Part shown: piece after piece, positions 23,520-34,133 of the stretch | Layout of the letters: each line of letters begins with the position of its first letter | How positions within the stretch are numbered: the first letter of the stretch is position 1 | Source: Vitrella brassicaformis | Taxonomy: Eukaryota > Sar > Vitrellaceae | Direction: 5' to 3' | Assembly (NCBI GenBank): GCA_001179505.1 | Contig: CDMY01000435.1 | Location: 1-64,000, forward strand | DNA: 64,000 nt | Made by a program: the position numbers and the translations under genes | Notes under the pieces: generated by a model | The model's database searches: none | What the model was told of the DNA's origin: nothing | Seen by the model: the letters and a program-made list of their open reading frames with translations, nothing else

Positions 23520-26500
23520 ATGCGGCACACGCCACTTTTCGGCCTGGTTGCGTCGGATCTGTCTCCGAACGACCACCCAGACGATCTCAAGACGGCGATG
23601 GAAGCCGAGGAGGAAAATGCGGCTGCCAGTGGCACGGCAGGTGCAGATGCTCAGCAAGGAGCGGAATGTGATGGCTTGCGGGAGCCGTTGGGATGCGAGA
23701 AGCGGGTTGGTGTGGCGTACATCTCTGCAGCTTCATCGCATGTCCGCGTTGAGGGGGAGGAAGAGACCTGCATGGCCAGCCGGGTGCTCACATCATCAAG
23801 TGAGGAAGAGATCACGACCGACGAACGAGGCCTGTGGGAGACCATGGATGCGAATGAAAGGTCAGCAGGGAAAAGGAATGACCTCACGCATATCCTACGT
23901 GAGCTGCCTGTTGCTGATGTATGTTCTGCATCTTACTTATGACACTGGCTGGCTTCAGTTGTGTCTGTTATTCCTCGGGGGCACTGATTCACGTTGTACA
24001 CTTATCTTCGCGCGACAAGAGCACTGAAGGCCACCACGTGACCGGCACAAGTCAAGGAGCCACTGCCTCCCCCACAACCAACGAGCGAGACAAGTCGAGT
24101 GTGACGTATACATTGGACTTTCACACGCCGGCGTCAGGCGACGAGACTGCAGGAAGGGACAACAAGGGCAGGAGGGTGGTTTCTATGTCACTTTCGAGTC
24201 ATGGTTCGGTGTACTTCTTGCTGTCCTGCGACAACATGGGCAGGCTGCTCTGCACCAAACTCGCCAGAGTGGCAAGGAAACCTGCACGGGAGTGTCGCAA
24301 AGTGGACAATATCTATGCTTGCGTTGTCTTTGTGTTTGTCCAGTCCGAGGGTCGCGTGGTACAAGAGGCGGTGAAGTTCGCAGGAGTGCAGTTCGGATCC
24401 GACATGCCGAAAAAGGTACTCCGTCATGATGTTAAGAAACCCCGACATCCACCCACCTGCATGTCCTTCTCTCAGGTTTGCTGGCATCCGACGGATACGA
24501 GCTTGTTCTCTACCGCACATCCATCAGCCATCTACGTGTGGAACATCAGCCAACTCAAACAACAGAACAACCTCAGTCAGGAAGACCTACCAACGGTACA
24601 AAAGGTCGCGACACCTGGAGAGCCCTTCGTACGTACGCGGATGCTGCCATCTCCCCCTCTTGCTTCCGTGGCATATGTCAGATATCTGATGAACTAAAGA
24701 GTCGCTGCAGCACGTCGGTCCCTCTCGAGTCCTATCGCGAACAAATCCTCAGCGAGCCTCACGGAGAAGGAACGGGCACAGTGGAGGTGGCGCTCGTCTG
24801 CTTCGCACCTCACGGACAAGGCATTCTCGGAGCACTGGCGACTGAAGCACGCGGTGCGTACATCGCTGTCTGGTGGACACAGGTATGCCGGAACTCATCA
24901 GGGCGCTAAAGGATTGCCAAATGAGCTTCTTCGTCTCCCTTCTGCACAGAAAGTTGAGGATGGTCTCGTGATGTGCCAGTGCGTCGAGTGTCGGCCTGCG
25001 GGCTTCTCGGGCATCGATGCCGATCCACCACAACAGCAGGGGCGAAGGATCGAGGTATCGGCACTCGAGTGCAACGCCATCTCGCCTCTCCGAGCAACCG
25101 ATGGCCATCCGTCCTCTTTTCCATTCGTCGCCGTCCTGCTCACAGCCACATCTGCCAACCACAGCGACAATAAGAGCCAGCATCAGCAGAATGGTGTCTC
25201 CGATGCGTCAACCAGCAGCAACAGCAGTAGCACTATGGTGCTGACAGAGCTGCAGATCTATGGGTGGGAGCCGTCTGAGTCGTCCAGCCTCCCGACCCTC
25301 TCGGCTGCACCAATGCAAGTCATCGATTTCCGCGTCCCTCTGCTCCCGAAACACCCGTCGGCTTCTTCTTTTGGCATGTTCGGCTCTCCCATCCTGTTGC
25401 TGAGTCCGACCTACCTGACTCTCGCGATACGGCACCAATGCAAGAAAGGCGATGAAGCTTCACAGCAGCTTCAGCAGCAGCTGTGTGACGTCATGCTCTT
25501 CGACCTCAATCATCCGACTGCCAAGGCATCGCATTCCTTCCTCAGGCCTGCACCCGTACAAATGCCCATCGAGAAACTCAAACACGTGAGTACTGGGAGG
25601 GACACAGCTCACAATCCAGAGTCATATCCGCCAGTCGTATCTGCCCGCTTGTGTCCAGATATCATTGCCTTTCGTCGCCGATCTTCGTCTCGTGGTGCGT
25701 GGAATGGACAGCGGTGCACCGTTCCCCGCATCCAAGCGTTCATCAAGCACTTACTTGCTGGCTTTGGAGCAGAAGGCACTCGTGTCCTACGTGCAAGCGG
25801 CAAAAGGAGCAGAGAGCAGCAAGGCCAGCACAGGCGGCACCGGTGTTGCGGAGACACCACAGGCTACTCAGACACAGGTAGCAAACATTGAAAATGTGCC
25901 ATGAACAAATCGAAGCGATGCCACTTCTTCTGGTCGATTCAGGATACCGCAAGAGAGTCGAACGGCGCTTCGCCGCCGGAAGACTCGCCCTCCCCGCCCC
26001 CGATTGCGTCCATTGAGCCGGCACCGTCACCTCCCACCCTCTCCAACGGGATCGACGCTTCCTGCCCTGCGATTTCCACGGATGCCCCTCTCATTCCCAA
26101 GCGCGAGCCAACTGCCATGCCTGTGCCACTTCCGGGCGAGACACAGCTCGGGTCAGCCACCACGGCCGCGGTGTTAGATACCTGCGTCAATCCAGGTGAT
26201 CGTCGCGTCGCCACACAAGAGCCAGGGAGTGCGGAAGCCGGGCGCGCTCCAATTGACCTGTCGGTCGTTGCGGAGCAAGGAGACGAGACAGCCTTCCAGC
26301 AGACATACCGAGAGATCTACTCAGGGGCCAACCAGCAGACAAAACTGGTGCTAGCAGAGGTACACAGACTCATCAGGATCGGTGTACATGCAATCAGGTC
26401 GCATGTTGCCCCTTGTCGTATTCGTGTGCAGTTCAGTGATGTTGACGGAAGTTTTCAGCGCGCAATTCATTCTGAGGTGTCGGCTATATTGAACCGGCTG

Positions 26501-28570
26501 GTCAGCGAGGCTGCTCGGCAGGAGGGCCAGCGTGCTGAGCAGTACCTCGCAAATCTGCGCAACACAGGGGCCGCGCTGCGGAATGCAATCGAAGGAACGG
26601 GGACGTCACAGCCATCCGTCAACCTTGGTAAGAAATGCGAGAAGAAGCCAGGTAAACATGACATAAATCGACGCATAGGTTCGGTGGGCTTTGTGATGAC
26701 ATCAGTGCTGGACAACCTGGAGAAGCGCCTCACGAGCTTGGTCAAGACGGGTCTGCGTGACATGGTGCCCCAGCTGATAGAGCTCATCTACCAAGGCGCC
26801 AGCGCAGGCCCTGCATCGTGGTCGACGGCATTGGACAAAGGCATCGATGACGTTCTGGTCAGCGGGCAGGCAAACGGGTGCAAGGCCAGTGGCCACTGTT
26901 GACTGATTACTGCAGCAATCGGCTGGCGTCACTCTCATGCACGAATTGGGGAAGCTCGATGCGTCGCAACTACTCAAGGACAGGTACGATGATGCCAGCA
27001 TCCATTGGTCACTACTGTCGTTATGGGTTTTGTTCGTGCCTCCGTGCAGCAAGGGCGAAGGCCGGTTGGCGTATGATGTCGAGGAGACGAGCGATGCGAC
27101 TGCCACTTCCGTCAAGACAGTGCTGGCAGCTCTGGAGGCGTCCTTCCGTGAAGACTTCACCAAACAATGCCACGAGCGTCTCATTCCGTGCGTCGTGGCC
27201 TACGTCAATGAACCCACCGCATCGATCCAGAAGAAGCTGAATGTAAGTAAGAAATATACCTTACGAGAGGGCAACCGATCCCCGCTGTGATACTGTGTGC
27301 CCGGGGTTGCAGGAAATCGTGAGAGGCAACGTGGAGATGCTGTGTCGCGAGATGATTGACAAGGCGCGGGAGACGGCGCGGCCTGCGTTGACCTTGCCTG
27401 AGCGGATTTCGTTCGATAGCGATGCGACGGCTCTGGAATGCAGGACCAACCCACAGCAGCGAGCGGACGACATTCGCAGAGGAAGGGGGGATGCGAGCGA
27501 CAATGAAAAAGGGGTACGAAAGCGCGGGCATGCAGGTGACAGAGAAAGGAGGATTCGCGAACTGTGTGTGCGTGTTCAGCTCGTAGGTGAGGCTGACAGG
27601 CTGGAGTCACTGATTTCATTCACTCAGTCGTTGCATAGCACCATGTCGTCAGCGTCGCAGCAGGCTGCACCACCACCAGCACCCTTCTCCTCATCCTCGC
27701 GGGACATCGGCGCACAAATCACACAGCTCATGCAACGTTGCCAATATACCTTGGCGTTCGAGCGGGTTGCCTTGTTCTGTCTGAAGGCTGACGGCAGCCG
27801 GCAGCAAGGTTAGCCCAGTGCAACGAGAACGGACCCCGAGAGAATGCATGTTTGCTCACGTGTATTGTGTTTCAGGTAATGACGATGCGCTCACTGCGCT
27901 GTGTCGCGAGATCGAGAAATGCACCCCTGAATCATTGTGAGATACAAGTGGAGAGAGCATCCAGCGCTTACTGTCTCCTGATTGGTGATTTCTGTTCCAG
28001 CTACGATGAGCTTGCCTCAGCGGCCCCAGCAGATGATCCATTGGATATGCGCAGCCCTGTGTATCACTGTGTGACGGTGCCGCTGATGCTCGCGGGTCAT
28101 CTGCTGGGCCTGGCGCAGAGCATTCTATCGCAGCAAGGCGCCACCAGTGGCACACGTAAGACCGAGGGGATGGCCGCTGCGGAGGCCAGCCAGGCGAGTC
28201 TCATCGAGCTGCTACTCAGATGGATATGGTACGAAATGGCAGCGTTTCCCTTACATGCGTGGATTGCATGCTTTTGCGATTGATTATGCCGCTCTCCGCA
28301 GTGTTGGGGTCCAGCGTATTAATTTGAAGCAGATGCTGACAGGACAGGTCTCTGACAGCCCCGACAAGGCAACCAAGCTCCTTGATAACATCACACAGGT
28401 GGGGAAACGCGCCATTTCAGACACGTCTCATGGCGTTGTACCATCTGCACGTGTCCGTTCAGTGTACGCGCGACATAGTTGTCTTTCTGCGTCGCTTTGA
28501 GGACGCGCTTGGACAGTACCAACAAGCAGACCCGCAATCCAACCAAAGAAGTAAGGCCAGCATTCACTGA
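23520..28570 (+). CDS. EDC4/Ge-1-like mRNA-decapping scaffold protein
   Basis: A long gene of at least twelve exons. The N-terminal part is low in complexity. A WD-type region follows: SGALIHVVHLSSRDKS, SSVTYTLDFHTPASGD, then VCWHPTDTSLFSTAH and PSAIYVWNISQL, and a later strand-rich part (LTELQIYGWEPSESSS, ILLLSPTYLTLAIRH). A Pro/Ser-rich linker is followed by long helical segments (AFQQTYREIYSGANQQTKLV, SVLDNLEKRLTSLVKTGLRD). A C-terminal helical domain begins IGAQITQLMQRCQYTLAFER and includes DALTALCREIEKCTPE and LLDNITQ. The order WD region, linker, coiled coil, 'aligned helical C-terminus of A-F..AL' is that of EDC4/Varicose, which recruits DCP2 and DCP1 in P-bodies. The stop is placed at 28570; one more intron after 28553 is possible. 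Confidence 0.6.
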
Positions 28571-28984
28571 CATCAGTGACAACTTCGTTTGCCTACTTCT
28601 ATTACTCTTTTACAGTTCTGTCGAGGCTTTCGTCGTGGGCTCAATCTGCCAGGGGTCTCCTCATCAGCTTAGAGGAAGTGACGCCTGAGCTTCTCGTATC
28701 ATAGTGTCCACGTGCAGGATCTGTGATGTCGGGGTGTGGACAGACTCATAATGCAACCACGACTGTTCCCGCTCAGGAGCTCTTTCTGCCACTCGTCTGC
28801 GCTATATTATATGCCGTGACGTTCACTCAATCGTTCATTCATTACATTGGAGACCATTAGTCATTCCTTACTCATTCCCGCCCTTTAGGTCAAACTCATT
28901 ACTCATGTCTACATTGCACGAACACACACACATTACCCAGTTCCAAAAACTTCATCGCCTGCTCTCACAGCCTCAGACTCGCTA

Positions 28985-29185
28985 TGCTCGTTTCCTTCAT
29001 TTCTCCCCGTCCCTCTGCTTGGTCTCTCCACACCATCTCTTCCCCCCTGACCGGCAGTCTGTATGTCTGCCACAGCTGGCGCACCACCTCCGTCTTGTTC
29101 GGAACCTCGGGAGGGACACCCGTCCCCTTCGCGCGCTCGATGTTCTCAACGAGGGCATTCCGGTAGGCGAGTGCCTCCCAAAAGG
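28985..29185 (-). pseudogene. orphan exon-like fragment
   Basis: On the minus strand one frame reads TFWEALAYRNALVENIERAK then GTGVPPEVPNKTEVVRQLWQ then TYRLPVRGEEMVWRDQ, with protein-like composition and no stop until after EMKETSIASL. No flanking exon in a matching phase is seen, so this is either a single exon of a gene I cannot complete or a leftover fragment. Family unknown. Confidence 0.35.
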
Positions 29186-29221
29186 TGCGTGCGATGCACG
29201 TGACACTTCTCTACGTAGAGC

Positions 29222-29295
29222 AATATGTAGATGGACATATGTAGTAGGTCTCTTTCACTGATGGATGACCGAGATTGGATGGACGGGTGGGGAAG
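29222..29295 (+). repeat. fragment of the tagtaggtct dispersed repeat
   Basis: It reads caatatgtagatggacatat then gtagtaggtct, followed by ctgatggatgaccgag and ggatggacgggtggg. The first half matches 59694-59714 and 16510-16541; the second half matches 59970-60020. Confidence 0.7.
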
Positions 29296-29691
29296 GTGTA
29301 GGGCTTACTTCACTTCACACAGAGCAAACAGGAAGCCATGAACGCGAAGTTGCACTTGAGAAGATAGCCACATACACTATTCTGCGGTTCAACCGTCGAA
29401 TGTGGGTTCGATCTGGAACTAGAGTGTCACGACACAATGAATGTAGCCGCGATATATATGAAGCGCTTCTTGCTTTGGTCATCCTGAGACACCAATGCTC
29501 GTGCACGTTCTCTGGAGAAGAGATGACACACTGGATGCCTGGCTGAGCAGCAAGCCAGTCAGCTGTCCATGGAGCTGATGAAGCACAAAACGTTCCGGGG
29601 GCGAGTCGTGCACAACTTGCTGCGGCCGCCAGAGGGCCACGGACGGCCAGCGCGTTTCCCGAGGACTTCGTCAGCCGCGGGCCATATAGGC

Positions 29692-29759
29692 CACACACCA
29701 GCCCGCTCCGGGGCTGTGAGGAGGGGGCACACACCAGCCCGCTCCGGGGCTGTGAGGGG
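29692..29759 (+). repeat. two-copy tandem repeat, about 36-bp period
   Basis: The unit cacacaccagcccgctccgg plus ggctgtgagg occurs twice, at about 29692 and 29728, with a short G-rich spacer. Confidence 0.8.
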
Positions 29760-29910
29760 GCTGGCTGGATCTGGATGCTGTGTGTGATGTGGTGCATGCC
29801 CTAAGCCTGTTTGCAGTGTTGAGACATTCATTGTATGCAGTCAGAGCGCGCTAGCGTTGTTCACTGGCGTTGACAACGTTGAATACTGATTTATATCCAG
29901 TTTGTATTGC

Positions 29911-29963
29911 TCCTTTTGCTTGATACGAACTGGTGCCTAGACGAACTTCGTCGCGTGTCCATG
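29911..29963 (+). repeat. dispersed repeat shared with 36703-36748
   Basis: The order ccttttgcttgatac, actggtgcctagacga, acttcgtcgc, tccatg matches cctttgcctgtttgatac, agctgatgcttagacga, gcttcgtcgc, ttcatg at 36703. It is short and of unknown nature. Confidence 0.6.
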
Positions 29964-30155
29964 TTTTTGCTCAGTGAAACATCATGAATGGTGGAGACAG
30001 CCCCCCAGAATGTCTTTGGTGGTCAAGGAGGACAAACAGATACCACGCGACTGTGATAGTCAGGACCTGGTCTTATGGAACACACATGCATGTACTCACT
30101 TCTCTCTTTGTCTCTCCGTTATGACCACGATCGACATTAATGCAATTTTGCCACT

Positions 30156-31874
30156 CTAGGTCAGCATGCGCTCAATCGCCGACCGCGGGTCAGCATCACG
30201 CAACACAGCCTCAGACAGAATCACCCCGTCGGCACCTGAGAGCAACCAAAAGCAGGCAGACAGATAAGGAGCCATGAATCATGAGCGACATGTTTGCGGA
30301 CCGGCGCTGACGACCGCCCTCAGCTCCTCGGCGGTATCCACCCCTCCTTCAGATAGCACAAAGATCTCTCTGATGAATCAGACAAACACACGGTTGCAGG
30401 AATCGTGGGGGCTGCCGTCGACCCCTGACGCACTCACTTTTCCTTCAGGCGCCTTCTCATTTCGTCTGTGAGCAATCGAGTCGTTCTGAAAGGCAAGCAG
30501 CCCCCGGGGTCCAGCCATGGACTTCTGGTTCGTGTCTTTGCTAAGCACCTGTGTACATCGGGTTGCATATCCCAGAAGTTCAGATTATTAATGGCGACGA
30601 TTTTGCAGCCATCCAGCCGGAGACATCGCTCAAGCTGCTCGCGGGAGCTGACGCTGACGATCGCTTGCACCGATATGCGCTCGCACACTCTGCAAAGACA
30701 CCAGGTGGGCGACATCGTCCCTGTCTGCTTTTGGTGCAGTGCTCATTGCTTACTTCAGGAAGGCTTGCAAGTCACGGTCAGACAAGACAGCAGCAACCAA
30801 CTGCAATAAAATAGAAGGCAGGGAGCGAATGCTAGTGTGTGCAATGCGTTTACTTTGACTGCATCCGCACCAGCGAGCCGCGCACGGACAATCTGAGGAA
30901 CCAACACAACTGACGAAACTCCCTTTCGGTTCGCCCTCCTCCGGTGCTCGTTCGTCCCTTTGCCTACTTGCCAGGCGTATACGAATATGTCACTGGCGAT
31001 GATTGGCACAGTCGATCCTCTTCGTGCCGCACCCAAGTCGTCAAAATTCCCAGCGTAGTACCTAACGCAGTTGAGCATGTGCAGATTCAAGTCCCTTGTT
31101 GCGCATATAAAAGGCTGCCTGCCTGAGTTCTCACTTGTTATCAATGTGAACCGACACTGCGGCCACGCCCCTCCTCTCCCCACCGTCGGCGTATGTGCTT
31201 GCGATGGCCTTTGGGTCGTACTTGGCCTTGAGAATGCCGTGATTAGGAGACGCCTTCATGCACTCCCCCACCAGCGCCACGCCTCTCTCGGCCTTCTGTC
31301 GACATAGCGAGCCGTAGAGATCCCTCGGGCGGTTGGCCGGGCGGAGGTTGTACTCGCCGACTTGGTACATGAGATTTGACATGGGGTATCTGTCCCTCAG
31401 ACGATCCACTTCCATCTCCTTGCTCCAGACCATCTCCTCCAATCTGATGCGGCAGACAAACAGACATGCCAGCTGCTTTCTGCCTGCCACACGTCTGTCC
31501 ACGTGCATCCCACGTTGACGCACCTATGTGAGGGCAGCGGTGCCAGCTCAGGCAGGCTGAATTCGATTGTGCTGATGCTCACAGGACGGGCTACATTCAC
31601 CAGGCGCCGGGGTAGCTGCAACACCACGCAACGCGAGTGGCAGCGCTGTGGAGTGTCCACCCTCTCTGGTACCCACCGTGATATCTGGATCGGGATTGTC
31701 AGGCGAATAGTCGACTTTTGAAGTGAATGGTGACACCATGAAGGAGCCTCCCCGTTGCCTCTTTATCTCTCTCAGTCTCGCACGGGTTGTCTCGTTCATA
31801 GGGGTGGACGCACGCGTCCTGTCGGGGTTCTTCGGACCAATCTCAACAAATAGCGAACAACTCCCGTACTGCAT
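30156..31874 (-). CDS. indole-3-glycerol-phosphate synthase-like TIM barrel, possibly catalytically altered
   Basis: The family order is clear. The N-terminal helix RLEEMVWSKEMEVDRLRDRY (plant: LEEIVWYKDIEV) is followed by VGECMKASPNHGILKAKYDP and AIASTYAD. Then come GNFDDLGAARRG with STVPIIASDIFVYAWQ, VRARLAGADAVKVNA, VAAVLSDRDLQAFL, AIVSVSSREQLERCL, KIVAINNLNFWDMQPDV, FVLSEGGVDTAEELRAV and GADGVILSEAVLRDADPRSA. IGPS makes indole-3-glycerol phosphate in tryptophan synthesis. By eye, the first catalytic Lys (E-x-K) is Met, the Lys of the (L/C)KDF/KEF loop is Ser, and the Glu of VEVH is Ser, while the Glu, Asn and Glu of E-x-K, INN and SE are kept. That points to a changed or lost reaction. 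Seven or more short exons. The stop lies at 30156; the first ATG is 31874, and 31795 (MNETTRARL) is an alternative. Confidence 0.75.
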
Positions 31875-31895
31875 CGAATAGACATGCCAGCCCAA

Positions 31896-34078
31896 TCACG
31901 ACGATTGCCCGTCATACTTTGTGGGTGCCTGTGTGATGACCAGGTAGGTGTTCCCGCCCTTGATCATGGGTCCGATAGCCCCGTCGCCAAAAAAACCCAT
32001 TAAAGGGCCGTCATAGCCCCACTCACGCAGCTTCTCCACCTCATAGTTGCCCTTGCCAAACAGCTTGCGGCCGCGATCTAGACCTTTCAGGACAAACAGG
32101 CCCTCCGGACGAAATGTGGCGTCCTGCCATCCCCAGAAGAGTGACAGACGCCACGTGCCAGCTCATGTTCCGTACGTGTCGACCTCACATGGTGAGTGTA
32201 CCTACTTCATCCAGGTCGTAGGCGAGCCTCTGAAGTGTTTCAGAGAGGTCGACCTGCGCACCGTACATATCTCTCACATAGAAACGCATCGTCTGTCCCT
32301 CCTGTATGGGCTGCTGGATCAGCAGACCGCCTTCACGAAAGCTGGCCTTGGGCAGCTGGTGAGCACACCACACAATCGACCGCGACATCTCATCTCTCGC
32401 GGTATGTGTGTACCTCCTCGACGAGGTATCTGCTCGAAGCGGCTGATGATGCTTGAGACACATCGGAGGGGGACGGTAGCTGCATGGGGACCTGCATATT
32501 ACATGGCCGGTTACTGGTGTCAAGTTCTTGGCAGTCAAGCCGGTTACCTGTTCGACTCCCAGCATGGTTGCCTTCTTGATGAGATTGGCATCGGTGTCGT
32601 CCAACTCATACGTCAGACGCGTATACTCACTCCAGGGACTGAGGCATAACAGACGGAGCACCAAAAACCATATAGGAAACATCTACTCTTCACTTCGTGT
32701 GCTTTCCATGACTCGATCGGCACGGTGTCTGCGGCTCCGACGCCGTCCTCGCTCATTCGTTTTTCAGCGTTCGCCCCCTGTAGAGCGGCGAAGGATTGCG
32801 CAGTCTCGGACAGCTCCTCCAGGTCCACCATCTTCTGTGGTGATGGCGGCTCATCCTTGAAAATCTCCACGATCTTGTGCGGCTCGCACTTGGTAATACG
32901 GAATCGATCACTGACTGGACGGCAACCATGGGCGAGGCGAGTGCGGACCTGACAAACAAGGAGGATATGTGCTTAGGCACCGGTCGTCATGTTTTCCGTG
33001 TGCATACATCTATATCTCCGACGAGCATGAGGCCGATGAGGCCATCCTGTGCGAAGGTGTCGAGCGATATCTCACCAGCAGGAACGTTCTCGGGCCACAA
33101 TGCTGTCATGTTGAAGTTTGAAGAGGATGACATGGCACTGCAACCATACCGACGCATGGATGAATCAGTGCATGAGGGCGTTGTCCCTGTTACCTCCATG
33201 CAAATATGGCCGGACTGCTGCTGGCGCCAAAGGTGCTTGCCAGGCCACCAACTTTCTTGGACTCCGGGTAGGCCTGATCCAACCCAATGATGACATTGTC
33301 AAGGCCCTGAAGCCGCATGAATCGGGGGGTGCTGTACATGAAGAAGAGGGGCACGTCTGACGGGGGCACACCCAGGTAAGAGATCCAGTCTTCAGCGGGG
33401 TCGAACTTGTCCGGTATCTCAGATGCCAACCTGATACAGCCCACCGAAGCATAAATCATCTCCCTGCACATATGTCCCTCGCCCTTTCAGCGGTTACATC
33501 TGGAAGGGTTTGATGGTGACATCAGGCAGACTGGCCAGCGTGACCGACACAGATGGAACACCCTCTGCCTCCTGTGCTTCCCCTGGTTCCTCCCTCTCCG
33601 CAGATCGTCCGATGTTCCCCCCCGTCGTCGTTCCAATGATCGCCTTGACATCAGGGAGCATGCGCCTCATCTGGGGCACCAGACCGTCCCACTGGAACTT
33701 GCTCGAGTACAGACTGCAAGCATGAACGATGGCAAGATCGGGCGTCACCCCCTGTGGCAGCTGACTCCTTGCTGCCTCCACTGCATCTGCCGTTGCATCT
33801 GTCAGGTTGGCCTTAAGACTGAGGGCCGAAGACCATCTTTGGGGAACCGAGAGGGACTGCGCAGTCGGCACGCTCGCCGGAGGTACAGAGGGCGCAGAGG
33901 AAGGCGATGGACTGACGCAGCTCAGTGAGCGAGACGATGTGACCCGGCACGGTCCACGCAGATGAGCGGATGAGTCGTCATGACGGGGCGCCAGCCTCAG
34001 ATGTGAACCGAGGGGGGAGAACCCGAGGGCAGAACAGATGAAGGCTGAATGCAGGAAAAGAAGAGGTGGGATCTCCAT
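31896..34078 (-). CDS. FIST-domain protein with signal or targeting N-terminus
   Basis: FIST (F-box and intracellular signal transduction) domains sense small ligands, possibly amino acids, in bacteria and in plant and animal F-box proteins. The start MEIPPLLFLHSAFICSALGF looks like a signal peptide or bipartite leader. The FIST_N part has GVTPDLAIVHACSLYSSKFQ and VKAIIGTTTGGNIG, then VSVTLASLPDVTI. FIST_C follows: PLFFMYSTPRFMRLQGLDNV, ESKKVGGLASTFGAS, TFAQDGLIGLMLVGDI, GCRPVSDRFRITKCEPHKIV, a helical insert, EGLFVLKGLDRGRKLFGKGN and GPLMGFFGDGAIGP with GNTYLVITQAPT near the stop. No F-box is visible. The stop (31896-31898) is 21 bp before the next ATG on the same strand and in the same frame. 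Confidence 0.8.
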
Positions 34079-34133
34079 GGCGCTCCCTGCTTTGGGGTTT
34101 GACGGCACAGCTGTCCTAAGCTCGAGTGGAGCA
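34079..34133. promoter_or_regulatory. 55-bp interval between divergent start codons (shared promoter)
   Basis: The FIST ATG (34078, minus) and the oxidoreductase ATG (34134, plus) are separated by only 55 bp. Any promoter must be shared or overlap the coding starts. No TATA-like element is seen inside it. Confidence 0.5.

Larger units (their letters stand above)
28571..30155. other. intergenic with repeat and exon fragments
   Basis: It contains an orphan exon-like stretch on the minus strand (28985-29185), a piece of the tagtaggtct repeat (29222-29295), a two-copy tandem repeat (29692-29759) and a repeat shared with 36.7 kb (29911-29963). No complete gene is seen. Confidence 0.5.
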
